Source of the DNA: Corynebacterium zhongnanshanii
GTDB taxonomy: Bacteria > Actinomycetota > Actinomycetes > Mycobacteriales > Mycobacteriaceae
Direction of reading: 5' to 3'
NCBI RefSeq assembly: GCF_014490575.1
Contig: NZ_CP061033.1
Location: 372,001 to 436,000, forward strand
DNA length: 64,000 bases
Part shown: in pieces, positions 1 to 10,236 of the stretch
Layout: each line of letters starts with the position of its first letter
Numbering within the stretch: position 1 is the stretch's first letter
Made by a program: the position numbers and the translations under genes
Notes under the pieces: generated by a model
Seen by the model: the letters and a program-made list of their open reading frames with translations, nothing else
Database searches by the model: none
What the model was told of the DNA's origin: nothing

Positions 1-3000
1 TCGCCCATGAATATCTCGCCTGATCAATGTTACATTTCCTGCACTAAAGATCTTATTTACTGTAGGTCTCCATCCGGGGTTATCGATAATTTTTTTACTA
101 TCGCTTGAAGTCTCCGAGGTAAGGCCTTCGGCTGAGAGTTGGGCAGGCCTTAGTCGCAATTGAATATCGGTGTTAAGTCCTCGGATTCGCCAGTGCTTCG
201 TAGGTCCAAATTCTTTGAGGTATCTGGAAATCTGTCCCGTTGCGAGCTTTTCCGTATCAAAGATGAGCTCGTCTCCCACCACGAACCAGGTCACATACTC
301 TGCCTTTCCCGCACGGAGAGCTGTGCGAAGCTTGGGCTCAGCTTGCCTCATGGACATGGTGTGCGGTGGAAGCTCCACCGAGAAAAGATCCTCGTGCCGG
401 TAGCGAAGCAGATCATTGGTGTACACGCGCATCATCGCGTAAGAATCCTGCTTCGCGCCCTTGATCCGGTACAACCGGGCATGGTGGAAAGACGCACCGA
501 GTTCCACATAGCCGCCATTCAGTGCCAAGGCGGCAGCCTTCACACCGAACAGCTCGATGTGGTCATTAGGGCCAATATGTGTTCCATTGACGGAGATTTC
601 GCGGTCTGGATTCTCAGGCAGCCCCTTCTTCCAGTCGAAATCCGGGAGCCGCGTGAGCGCAGCCCAGAGAGCCGGCGTGGCAGCACGATCGATATCCTCC
701 ATCGATAGCTCACTCTTCAGCAGCACCTTCTTTAGTGGCTTGATGGTCTCCTCGTGTGCAAGACCGTTGCCCAACTTAAGCCGGATATTTTCCGTGACGG
801 GGATTCTATCCTCATCAATCGCAGTCTGGAGGAGATCTACTAGTGTGAGCATGCGCTGGGTCCACACCTTGAAAGTACGCTGGTCGGCAATGGTCTTACC
901 TGTGTAGTCGCGCCAATGACCATACGTCGTATCCACCTGACGAGTGGTCCTGTATTCCGAGCGCAGGCTGTCCCGTTCTGCCAATACCTGTGCGACAGTC
1001 GCTTGCATCAAAGCGATGACGGCGGCATCCACAGCGTGGTGGCGGCGGTCCAGACGGTTCTTACCTGAACGGCCGCCAATCAGCTTGAGCCTATCTTCAA
1101 TGCCAGATGCCCTGCGAGCGCCCGCGGTTACAGACCCACGGAACACACGAACCTTCACAGCTTCCTGGTAATGATGCGAAACCCTATGCCGCAGCTCGTT
1201 AGCCATCCAGGAGACGGATTCTTTACTGCGTGCATCGATTTCCTCATCTTCGGACACTCGCTTGAGCCGGAAGATCACCTGCTGCTTGAAGTCGTTCATT
1301 TGCTTTTGACGCATCCCAGCATCTGTCGGCCAATGACGAACCCGCTCGATTGCAGCTTCCAGAGAGACTTGAGGATTGTTTGACTTCTTCGCCCACACGG
1401 CGAACGGCAGCTTTCCTTTCGAACGGTTACAGTTCGCACAGACCGCGAGGAGATTGTAGCGGGAGTTCGTCGAACCTACTCCAGCGCGCGGAACAATATG
1501 ATCCATCTCTGACGTTTTCATGGTGATGGTGGTGCCACAATATGCACACTGACCGTTTTGGCGCTGGATGGACTGGTAACGCAACACATCGTTGCGGCTG
1601 GGGCGGCCGTCCACCCCAAGCTTCTGCATCATGGTCTGAACAATGGCCTGATTATTCTTAGCCCGCGTCTCCTGCTCTCTTTGGATTTCGCGCGCAGCGC
1701 TTTCACTCTTGAAGCCATCGCGGAGGCTCTCGATATTGATGGAGAGAGGAGCTCCCCAGCGCTTCTCGGCAAGCAAGAGCCATCGGTTGGTAGCTTTCAG
1801 AACGCGATCAACTGCGGGGTTTCCAGTAGGCGCTCCGATAGGTTCCGCCGGGGGAGCCCAGTCGTTCGGAAGATCGAACAGCGACTGGCGTGCAGTGTAA
1901 AGATCAGCCACGTTGTTTAACATGTAGTCCCGCAGCTTTTCCAAGGTCTTTACCGAATATGCGGCACGGCCATCAGGGAGCTTCAGGCTTTCCAACTTTT
2001 CCAGTGATTTCGGCGGAAGAGACCTTACAAGACTGGATGCAGCAATGGCCTCAGGGCTATCTTCTGACGGAGCTTCAACATTGGACAGCTCCCGAATGAG
2101 TGCATCCTTGGAGGGGTTGTTGGCTGTTTCCCAGAACTTTTTGAATTCCTTGATGACTGTAGAGCACATAACTACCTCAACCTGGTTAACAGGGGGATTC
2201 GCTGATACGCGTTCGCCGTCATCATTGGACGATGCAGTGCCGCGGAGATCGCCTCGGTCTACGCCAAGCTCCTCCGCTACGTTCGCCCACGTAGGCAAAG
2301 GGCTATCTGTCCACGTGTTGAGGAGGGTAAAGACCCTCTGGCGCTCCTCAACGCTGAGTGGCCGAATCTCTCCGAGGCTGGTGCCCACCCGTTCCTGAAT
2401 ACGCACATTCGCGAGAAGCGAAATGATCCTGTACTCCTGGAACGCACGGGTAGCGCGCCACGCGCGGAATTCCTGAGGATCCAACAGATCCTTTCCAACC
2501 CGGCCGGCGGCAGAACCCTTTGGACTTTTCGCATAAAAAATCCTCTCAATGAGCTTCTCAAGAAACTCCTCGTCCAGTCCTTGAACCTCGCCGATGAGCA
2601 GCATCTCCTTCACGAAGTCCTTTTGCTGCAGCCGTTCGGACAGCAAGCCGCCAGTGCCACGCATCTTCGTGGTTCCGTTGGGAAGTGCCATAACCATTTG
2701 GGCCAAAGTTAAAGACTGGCCCGCATGCTTTTGCTCGCCAATGAGTTCACGGAAGGTTTCCTCTACCGCCAGGAATCCATCGGAGTGCTCTCCCGCCTTA
2801 TTCATCATGCTTTTGACGGTGGTGTAGGGATTACGCCAACCGCGGTGGCGGGCAATGTGCCGTGCAGCATGGGAGAGAGCGAGCTTTAGCTCTTCGGGGT
2901 CCTCGATCTTTGCCGTAGCCAGATCAGCGCGGGATTTCCAGCCAATTTTTTCTTCCGAGGTTGTGAGGTCGGGGAGGGGATAGCCATTCTTGGCGAGGAA

Positions 3001-3264
3001 TTCGTCCAGCTCCTTCAGGCGGCGCTTCCTTTGCCGGTAAAGGCGGCGGGTACGGCGAGCAACACCGGAGACCATCAAGCGGGTTTGCGCTGTCTTCTGA
3101 GAATCAGGATCCAAGCCGGCATCGTGAATGAGAGACATCGCATTCAGGATCTGCAGAGGGGAGCCCTGCTCATCTACTTCAATAGCTGCAAAGCCGATAG
3201 ACCTGAGGCCTACGTCGATGCCCACTCGATAGTTTTTTGGCTTGGTGCTCTGGACGGCGTTCAC
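1..3264 (-). CDS. cas9: CRISPR-associated endonuclease Cas9, type II-C (3' end cut by window edge)
   Basis: An open frame runs on the minus strand from a GTG at 3264 (preceded by AGGAG) to the window edge: 1088 codons with no stop, close to the usual length of corynebacterial type II-C Cas9, so only a short C-terminal tail should be missing. Visible motifs: RuvC-I YRVGIDVG with Asp17; an arginine-rich bridge helix at about residues 50-70; RuvC-II SINIE with Glu512; an HNH domain with EMDHIVP (His589), Asn604 and CNRSKG (Asn613), flanked by CxxC pairs at 573/576 and 609/612; RuvC-III RRHHAVDAA with His743 and Asp746. All nuclease residues are present, so an active crRNA/tracrRNA-guided double-strand DNA nuclease is expected. 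A tracrRNA-like gene lies directly upstream on the same strand. G+C is visibly lower than in the clpC side, consistent with transfer. cas1, cas2 and the array are presumably left of the window. Confidence 0.96.
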   Translation of the reverse strand, partial: MNAVQSTKPKNYRVGIDVGLRSIGFAAIEVDEQGSPLQILNAMSLIHDAGLDPDSQKTAQTRLMVSGVARRTRRLYRQRKRRLKELDEFLAKNGYPLPDLTTSEEKIGWKSRADLATAKIEDPEELKLALSHAARHIARHRGWRNPYTTVKSMMNKAGEHSDGFLAVEETFRELIGEQKHAGQSLTLAQMVMALPNGTTKMRGTGGLLSERLQQKDFVKEMLLIGEVQGLDEEFLEKLIERIFYAKSPKGSAAGRVGKDLLDPQEFRAWRATRAFQEYRIISLLANVRIQERVGTSLGEIRPLSVEERQRVFTLLNTWTDSPLPTWANVAEELGVDRGDLRGTASSNDDGERVSANPPVNQVEVVMCSTVIKEFKKFWETANNPSKDALIRELSNVEAPSEDSPEAIAASSLVRSLPPKSLEKLESLKLPDGRAAYSVKTLEKLRDYMLNNVADLYTARQSLFDLPNDWAPPAEPIGAPTGNPAVDRVLKATNRWLLLAEKRWGAPLSINIESLRDGFKSESAAREIQREQETRAKNNQAIVQTMMQKLGVDGRPSRNDVLRYQSIQRQNGQCAYCGTTITMKTSEMDHIVPRAGVGSTNSRYNLLAVCANCNRSKGKLPFAVWAKKSNNPQVSLEAAIERVRHWPTDAGMRQKQMNDFKQQVIFRLKRVSEDEEIDARSKESVSWMANELRHRVSHHYQEAVKVRVFRGSVTAGARRASGIEDRLKLIGGRSGKNRLDRRHHAVDAAVIALMQATVAQVLAERDSLRSEYRTTRQVDTTYGHWRDYTGKTIADQRTFKVWTQRMLTLVDLLQTAIDEDRIPVTENIRLKLGNGLAHEETIKPLKKVLLKSELSMEDIDRAATPALWAALTRLPDFDWKKGLPENPDREISVNGTHIGPNDHIELFGVKAAALALNGGYVELGASFHHARLYRIKGAKQDSYAMMRVYTNDLLRYRHEDLFSVELPPHTMSMRQAEPKLRTALRAGKAEYVTWFVVGDELIFDTEKLATGQISRYLKEFGPTKHWRIRGLNTDIQLRLRPAQLSAEGLTSETSSDSKKIIDNPGWRPTVNKIFSAGNVTLIRRDIHGR

Positions 3265-3358
3265 GTATCACTCCTGCGAACAACTGTGTTTTTAAAAGGG
3301 AAACATTATGTCGACCCTGACATTACACTGCGGTAGTTACAGTGGGGCGCTAAGACAC

Positions 3359-3386
3359 AAAAAATCGACCACCCGTGGGTGGTCGA
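3359..3386 (-). terminator. Rho-independent terminator of the tracrRNA
   Basis: The arms TCGACCACCC (3365-3374) and GGGTGGTCGA (3377-3386) pair perfectly around a 2-nt loop, and on the minus strand six T follow (3359-3364). It would separate the tracrRNA from cas9, whose start is about 95 bp further on. Confidence 0.85.
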
Positions 3387-3438
3387 TGGAGCATTCCAAG
3401 ATCGCTAACGAGGCGATCCTTACTGAGGATTCATTCTC
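3359..3438 (-). ncRNA. Probable tracrRNA of the Cas9 locus
   Basis: A transcript of about 80 nt is predicted on the minus strand. It would start near 3438, just after a strong promoter, with an anti-repeat-like 5' segment (about 3421-3441). Next comes a hairpin GATCGC/GCGATC with a 7-nt loop (about 3400-3418), and it ends at a perfect 10-bp hairpin followed by six T (3359-3386). This order of anti-repeat, short stem-loop and Rho-independent terminator, next to cas9, is the standard tracrRNA plan. The repeat should pair with the 5' segment, so it should begin roughly ACTGAGGATTCATTCTCG or a bulged version of it. No array is visible here to confirm the pairing. Length, strand and position support the call; the exact 5' end is inferred from the promoter. 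Confidence 0.8.
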
Positions 3439-3445
3439 GAGACTA

Positions 3446-3474
3446 AGTATAAGGGGTATTTAACGCTTGTGCAA
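3446..3474 (-). promoter_or_regulatory. Sigma-A-type promoter of the tracrRNA
   Basis: Read on the minus strand: TTGCAC (-35, 3469-3474), a 17-bp spacer, and TATACT (-10, 3446-3451). This is among the best housekeeping promoter matches in the window. The expected start, 6-8 nt downstream, falls at the anti-repeat. Confidence 0.8.
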
Positions 3475-3527
3475 ATCGGCCACGTCAACGCCACATCAAC
3501 ACCCCACAAACCATCCCCAACCACCCC

Positions 3528-3544
3528 GTTCGCTACAGGCGAAC
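3528..3544. promoter_or_regulatory. Candidate ClgR operator upstream of clpC
   Basis: The 17-bp sequence GTTCGCTACAGGCGAAC is a perfect 6-5-6 inverted repeat about 195 bp upstream of the clpC start. ClgR activates clp genes in actinobacteria through GTTCGC-type inverted repeats, so position and form both fit. Binding itself is inferred. Confidence 0.6.
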
Positions 3545-3737
3545 ACTGCACCAAACTCCACCAAGACAACCCCCTGACCTGCAGAGATGTGCCCCAATCC
3601 AGAGCTGGGCGTCGGCACAAAGGGCATAAACGTGGCACTCGAACGTCCAAAGTGCCAACGATGTCTGGCGACGGCGCTACAGTGGGCAGCACGAATACAA
3701 CCCGCTCTCTGTGGCCAATTTAGAAAAGGGGACGCAC

Positions 3738-6377
<2,640 letters not shown>

Positions 6378-6392
6378 ATCCTGCAGTAAACC

Positions 6393-7808
6393 CTACTGCG
6401 GGATGTCTGCACAGGAGCTGGTTGGGTAGTCCTGACCTCGGAAGATCTGATCCAACCAGTTCACCGCAGGGGAGATCTGCGGCAGCAGAGGAATAGCGTG
6501 GTCCGCCAGCGGAGCCACCTTCGGAATGTTGTACTCCTTGTAGTACACAGGCGTTCCCGCCTCGCACCACGTGCGGGCCAGCGTGCGGCCCTGCGCCACA
6601 GGGATCGTGTCATCATTCGTGCCGTGGCCGATGTACACCGGCACATTCGGAGTCTCAGAGCCGATCTGCTGGCGGCGCACGATCTCCGCAATAGGCTCGT
6701 CCTTCAGCAGCTCCGCGATCGAGCGGCCGTCCTTCGTCAGCGTGCGGCTGTCGCCGTAGGCGTGGCGAGCCAAGGAATCCCAGATGCACTCGTCGGAGGT
6801 CTGCTTCAGCAGGTGCCATCCGCGCTCGTTCAAGTGCTCCTCCAGGTAGGTGCGGATCTCCGGGTCGGACTCCAGGAAGCCGTTGATGGTGTAGCCCATC
6901 GCGGCAGCCAGCGCACCATTGTCGATGGCGTTAGCAGTCATCGCCAGGTCGGCCGGCACACCACCGGCGTAGCCACCCTTCAACGGCACCTCCGGCGCGT
7001 ACTTCGGCGCGAGCTCCAAGGCGGCGGCGGACGCGCCGCCACCCTGGCTGTACCCGTACGTCGCCACAGGGGAGGTCTTCGTGATGCCACCCAGGCCCGT
7101 GTTCGCGGCCGCGCGCGCCATGTCCAGGGTGGCCTGCGCCTGCTCCACACGGTTCATGTACGTGTGCTGGATCTTCGGCGTACCCAGGCCGCGCAGGTCC
7201 GTCATGGCCACGTTCCAACCCTTGGACAGCGCAGCCACCACGGGCAGGGTCTCGTACTCAAAGCCGGTGCGCATCAGGCGGCTGGGCGCACACTGGTCCG
7301 CGGTGCCCTGGGTGCCCGGAGCGATCACCAGGGTGGGGCGCTCGCCCGGCCCGGTCCAGGGGAGCTTGTTGGTCACGATGGTGCCGGTGACGGGGGTGGG
7401 GTTGCCCTTGGAGTCCCGGGAGACGTAGGCGATGGTGGTGGTGTTGCCAGCGGACAGGTCCACGCCCGGCAGTCCGAAGGCCAGCACGCCCGGCTGGGTG
7501 TCGATGATCTGGCCTGGCTCGCCCTCCACGTCGCGGGAGAGGAAGTTATAGAAACCGTTGGGGTCGTTCGGAATGCTGGATCCGGGCAGATCCTCCAGGC
7601 TTCCCAGGGAAGCGGCTCCCCGCAGGGAGGATTCCGCGCTGCCGTGAACCTTCTCGCCGGCATCATAGACAGAGCCGAGGGCAGAATCAGGGGCAGAATC
7701 AGACGCAGAACCAGGCGCCGCAGCAGCCATTCCAACGCTGGTCAGGGATGCAGAAACAAAACCAATACTTGCAAGTAGCGATGCTACAACTCTTCGTGAA
7801 TGTGTCAT
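6393..7808 (-). CDS. Secreted triacylglycerol lipase (secretory lipase/LIP family)
   Basis: 471-residue alpha/beta hydrolase with an N-terminal signal peptide (basic start, then a hydrophobic and alanine-rich stretch to about residue 32), so it is exported. The nucleophile elbow GYSQGG places the catalytic serine at about residue 254. A C-terminal histidine in GHGTNDD or DHAIPL and an Asp should complete the triad. The overall pattern fits the LIP (PF03583) secretory lipases common in lipid-using corynebacteria and nocardiae. On the minus strand TAAACT lies 8 nt before the ATG (7817-7822), so the mRNA is probably leaderless. It converges with clpC and ends 15 bp from it. Lipase is more likely than a pure esterase, but the substrate is inferred. 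Confidence 0.85.
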   Translation of the reverse strand: MTHSRRVVASLLASIGFVSASLTSVGMAAAAPGSASDSAPDSALGSVYDAGEKVHGSAESSLRGAASLGSLEDLPGSSIPNDPNGFYNFLSRDVEGEPGQIIDTQPGVLAFGLPGVDLSAGNTTTIAYVSRDSKGNPTPVTGTIVTNKLPWTGPGERPTLVIAPGTQGTADQCAPSRLMRTGFEYETLPVVAALSKGWNVAMTDLRGLGTPKIQHTYMNRVEQAQATLDMARAAANTGLGGITKTSPVATYGYSQGGGASAAALELAPKYAPEVPLKGGYAGGVPADLAMTANAIDNGALAAAMGYTINGFLESDPEIRTYLEEHLNERGWHLLKQTSDECIWDSLARHAYGDSRTLTKDGRSIAELLKDEPIAEIVRRQQIGSETPNVPVYIGHGTNDDTIPVAQGRTLARTWCEAGTPVYYKEYNIPKVAPLADHAIPLLPQISPAVNWLDQIFRGQDYPTSSCADIPQ

Positions 7809-7832
7809 GTGGAATTAGTTTAGGGTAAGTAT

Positions 7833-8804
7833 TTAGCGCGGGAGGGAAAATGAATTATTTTCTTCTATCGCTAACCCATCGGCCACTAAAGAATCCACCG
7901 CGCGCCACAATTGCACCTTCTTCGGCCACACGTCATTGATCGCTTCCCGGTCCACGCCCTCGGGCCCCGCGCTCCGCAACAGCGCCATCACTTTGCCCCG
8001 CACCTGCCGGTCCGTGCCCGCGAACTTCTGCACCCGCTGGGTCGCCGCGGCCTGCTCCTCCTCGCTGGGCTCCGGCTTGCCGAGGGCCACCCACCGGCAG
8101 TGCTCCCGCACGGGGCACTGGTCGCACGCAGGGTTGGTGGCCGTGCACACCAAAGCTCCCAGCTCCATCAACGCCACGCACATCGTCAGCGCGGCCTCCT
8201 TATACGCCGGATCGGAACGCTCCTCATACAACTCCGGCGCCTGCTTCCGCACCGCCGGATCCTCATCCAAATACGGCAGCAGCGCCGCCACATCCGCCAG
8301 GTCCCGCGCCTTCGCCGACCCTTGCAAAAACTCGCCCCTGACCAGCCGCTTATACACCCGCCGCACATTCGTATCCACCACGGGCACCGCCTGCTCCAGC
8401 GCGAACGCGGCCACCGCCCGGGCAGTGTAGGCCCCCACGCCGGGCAGCGTGAGCAGGTCGCTGACGTGGGTGGGAAGCTGGGCGTCGAAATTATTGACGA
8501 CGCCCACAGCGCACTCCCGCAAACGCAACGCACGACGAGGGTAGCCCAGGTTCGCCCACATCCGCAGCACGTCCGCCCGCTCAGCCCGCGCCAGATCGGC
8601 GGGGGTGGGCCAGCGGTCCATCCAGGCCTCCCACAGCGGCGCCACGCGCGCGACGGGGGTTTGCTGGGACATCACCTCGCTGACCAGCACCGCCCACGGG
8701 GTGGTGGACGGCATGCGCCACGGCAGCGGGCGGGCATGCGTGCCGAACCAGGAATTGAGATCGGCGGCAAGGTCACGGTGCTCGGGCGCTTCTGCAGTAG
8801 TCAC
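7833..8804 (-). CDS. mutY: A/G-specific adenine DNA glycosylase
   Basis: About 323 residues. Removes adenine mispaired with 8-oxoguanine. The HhH-GPD core shows SEVMSQQTPVARV (catalytic Glu helix), LPGVGAYTARA (helix-hairpin-helix) and VVDTNVRRV with the catalytic Asp at about residue 143. A C-X6-C-X2-C-X5-C cluster at about residues 221-240 would bind [4Fe-4S]. The C-terminal part is short and lacks an obvious full NUDIX-like 8-oxoG domain, as in other actinobacterial MutY. Start: GTG 8804 is preferred over upstream in-frame codons because TAACAT (8813-8818) lies 8 nt before it, giving a leaderless message. Divergent from the carbonic anhydrase gene. Confidence 0.93.
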   Translation of the reverse strand: MTTAEAPEHRDLAADLNSWFGTHARPLPWRMPSTTPWAVLVSEVMSQQTPVARVAPLWEAWMDRWPTPADLARAERADVLRMWANLGYPRRALRLRECAVGVVNNFDAQLPTHVSDLLTLPGVGAYTARAVAAFALEQAVPVVDTNVRRVYKRLVRGEFLQGSAKARDLADVAALLPYLDEDPAVRKQAPELYEERSDPAYKEAALTMCVALMELGALVCTATNPACDQCPVREHCRWVALGKPEPSEEEQAAATQRVQKFAGTDRQVRGKVMALLRSAGPEGVDREAINDVWPKKVQLWRAVDSLVADGLAIEENNSFSLPR

Positions 8805-8835
8805 GCGCACCCATGTTAATGGCAGAATGATAATT

Positions 8836-9486
8836 ATGAATACGGCACAGTACGACACCCCTCAGCACGCATGGGCCGCCCTCATGGACGGCAACCAGCG
8901 CTTCGTGGACGCGCAGCTGCAGCACCCGAACCTGGACGAGAGCCGCCGCCGCATCCTGACGGAGGAGGGGCAGGCGCCGCACGCGGCGGTGCTGGCGTGC
9001 TCGGATTCGCGCGTGCCGGTGGAGATCGTGTTCGACCAGGGGCTGGGGGACATGTTCGTGGTGCGCAACGCAGGGCACTTGAGCGGCTTATCGATCCTGG
9101 CGTCCATTGAGTTCGCGGTGGATGCCCTGCAGGTGCCGCTGATCGTGGTGATGGGCCACCAATACTGTGGTGCGATCGCCGCCACGGACCGGGCGCTGAC
9201 GGAGGGGAAGATCCCGTCGGGGTTCCAGAACCTCCTGGTGGAGAAGGTCGCGATCTCCGTGCTGAAGGCGAAGGCGGACGGGCACACCACCCGCGAGGCC
9301 TACGAGCGCTACCACGTGGCCGAGAGCGTGGGCCAGCTGGTGTCCCGCTCCATGGTGGTGCGGGACGCCGTGCGCGACGGCCGGCTGGGCGTGGTGGGCA
9401 CGCACTACGACCTGAAGACGGGGCGCGTGGAGCCGGTCTTGAGCTACGGCGTGGCGATCGACGGGGTGGACTGCCGCGAGCTCTAG
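8836..9486 (+). CDS. Beta-class carbonic anhydrase
   Basis: 216-residue cytoplasmic zinc enzyme that interconverts CO2 and bicarbonate. The zinc ligands and the Asp-Arg dyad are visible: ACSDSRVP (Cys and Asp at about 55-57) and GHQYCGA (His about 108, Cys about 111). The N-terminus AWAALMDGNQRFV is typical of actinobacterial beta enzymes. ATG 8836 is used; ATG 8827 is also in frame. There is no good ribosome site. A weak -10 CAGAAT at 8823-8828, 7 nt before the ATG, hints at a leaderless message. The gene lies back to back with mutY, the arrangement known for canB/mutY in M. tuberculosis. Confidence 0.93.
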   Translation: MNTAQYDTPQHAWAALMDGNQRFVDAQLQHPNLDESRRRILTEEGQAPHAAVLACSDSRVPVEIVFDQGLGDMFVVRNAGHLSGLSILASIEFAVDALQVPLIVVMGHQYCGAIAATDRALTEGKIPSGFQNLLVEKVAISVLKAKADGHTTREAYERYHVAESVGQLVSRSMVVRDAVRDGRLGVVGTHYDLKTGRVEPVLSYGVAIDGVDCREL

Positions 9487-9540
9487 TTCGCGGGTGTTGC
9501 TCCCGAACATAGGTGAGCCGCCGCATTAGACTCACCAACT

Positions 9541-10230
9541 GTGAGCCCCCGTAACCAGAACCCTCCGAAAAGACCACTCCCGCGCGAAATCTACATGCGC
9601 CGCCGTATTGCTGCGGGAGTGGTGCTGTTAGTTGTGATCCTGTTGCTGTGGTGGCTGATTAGCTCCCTGAGCGGGGGTGACAAGGATCAGAGTGTGGCCC
9701 AGTCCGAGGTCGCGACCTCCCGGTCCATTGACGCCACCAGTCCCGCCGAGCCTCCTCACCAGACGGACAAGAAGTCCAGCGAGCCGTCGAAGACTGAGTC
9801 CTCCACTAAGGACGAGAAGGGCGAGAAGCAGAAGGACGTCTGCACCATCGCGGACCTGAAGGTCACCGCAACCCCCGGGGCGCCGACGTTCGGCGCGGAT
9901 CAGCAGCCGAATTTCTTCGTGAATATCAAAAACCCCACGAAGGGCGATTGCAGCGTTGATTTCGACGCCCACAAACTGATGTTCGAGGTATTCACCCTGG
10001 ATAATTATCAGCGGGTGTGGGGCGATTTAGATTGTAACGACGCCGAAGTTCGCGGCACCGTAGACATCAAAGCCGGTGAAGAAGTGAATTATGAATTGGG
10101 TGCGTGGTCGCGCACCACGTCGGCGCCGGGCCACTGCGATAACCGCACTGCCGTGGGGCCGGGTGGCTTCCTGCTGTACGCGCACGTGGGCGACAACGTC
10201 TCGGAGCCGGCGACCTTCAACTTGGCATAA
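9541..10230 (+). CDS. Membrane-anchored protein of unknown function (Rv3587c-like position)
   Basis: 229 residues. After a basic N-terminus there is one transmembrane segment (about residues 22-43, rich in V, L and W). A low-complexity Ser/Thr/Lys/Asp linker (about 45-98) follows, then a globular domain of about 130 residues with cysteines that may pair (VCTIADLK, DCSVDF, DCNDAE, HCDN). It should sit outside the membrane. The start GTG 9541 is supported by TAGACT at 9527-9532, 8 nt upstream (leaderless). The position between carbonic anhydrase and radA equals that of the membrane protein Rv3587c in M. tuberculosis. The role is unknown. Confidence 0.8.
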   Translation: MSPRNQNPPKRPLPREIYMRRRIAAGVVLLVVILLLWWLISSLSGGDKDQSVAQSEVATSRSIDATSPAEPPHQTDKKSSEPSKTESSTKDEKGEKQKDVCTIADLKVTATPGAPTFGADQQPNFFVNIKNPTKGDCSVDFDAHKLMFEVFTLDNYQRVWGDLDCNDAEVRGTVDIKAGEEVNYELGAWSRTTSAPGHCDNRTAVGPGGFLLYAHVGDNVSEPATFNLA

Positions 10231-10236
10231 GGCAGG

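Larger units (their letters stand above)
3265..3737. other. Intergenic region between cas9 and clpC (473 bp)
   Basis: Holds, from left to right: the cas9 leader with its AGGAG ribosome site, the tracrRNA gene with terminator and promoter, a perfect GTTCGC/GCGAAC palindrome at 3528-3544, and the clpC leader ending in an AAAGGGG ribosome site. I see no clear -10/-35 pair for cas9 or clpC. The short open frames here look like chance. Confidence 0.6.

Noticed and set aside
160-3336. Several short plus-strand frames in the first 3.3 kb
   Set aside because: They lie opposite the continuous Cas9 reading frame with complete RuvC and HNH motifs.
1-3737. CRISPR repeat array inside the window
   Set aside because: I looked for regularly spaced direct repeats around cas9 and the tracrRNA and found none; the array must be outside.
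6383-6399. GCAGTA/TACTGC hairpin as clpC terminator
   Set aside because: Only 6 bp, no T run, and it reaches into the lipase gene end.
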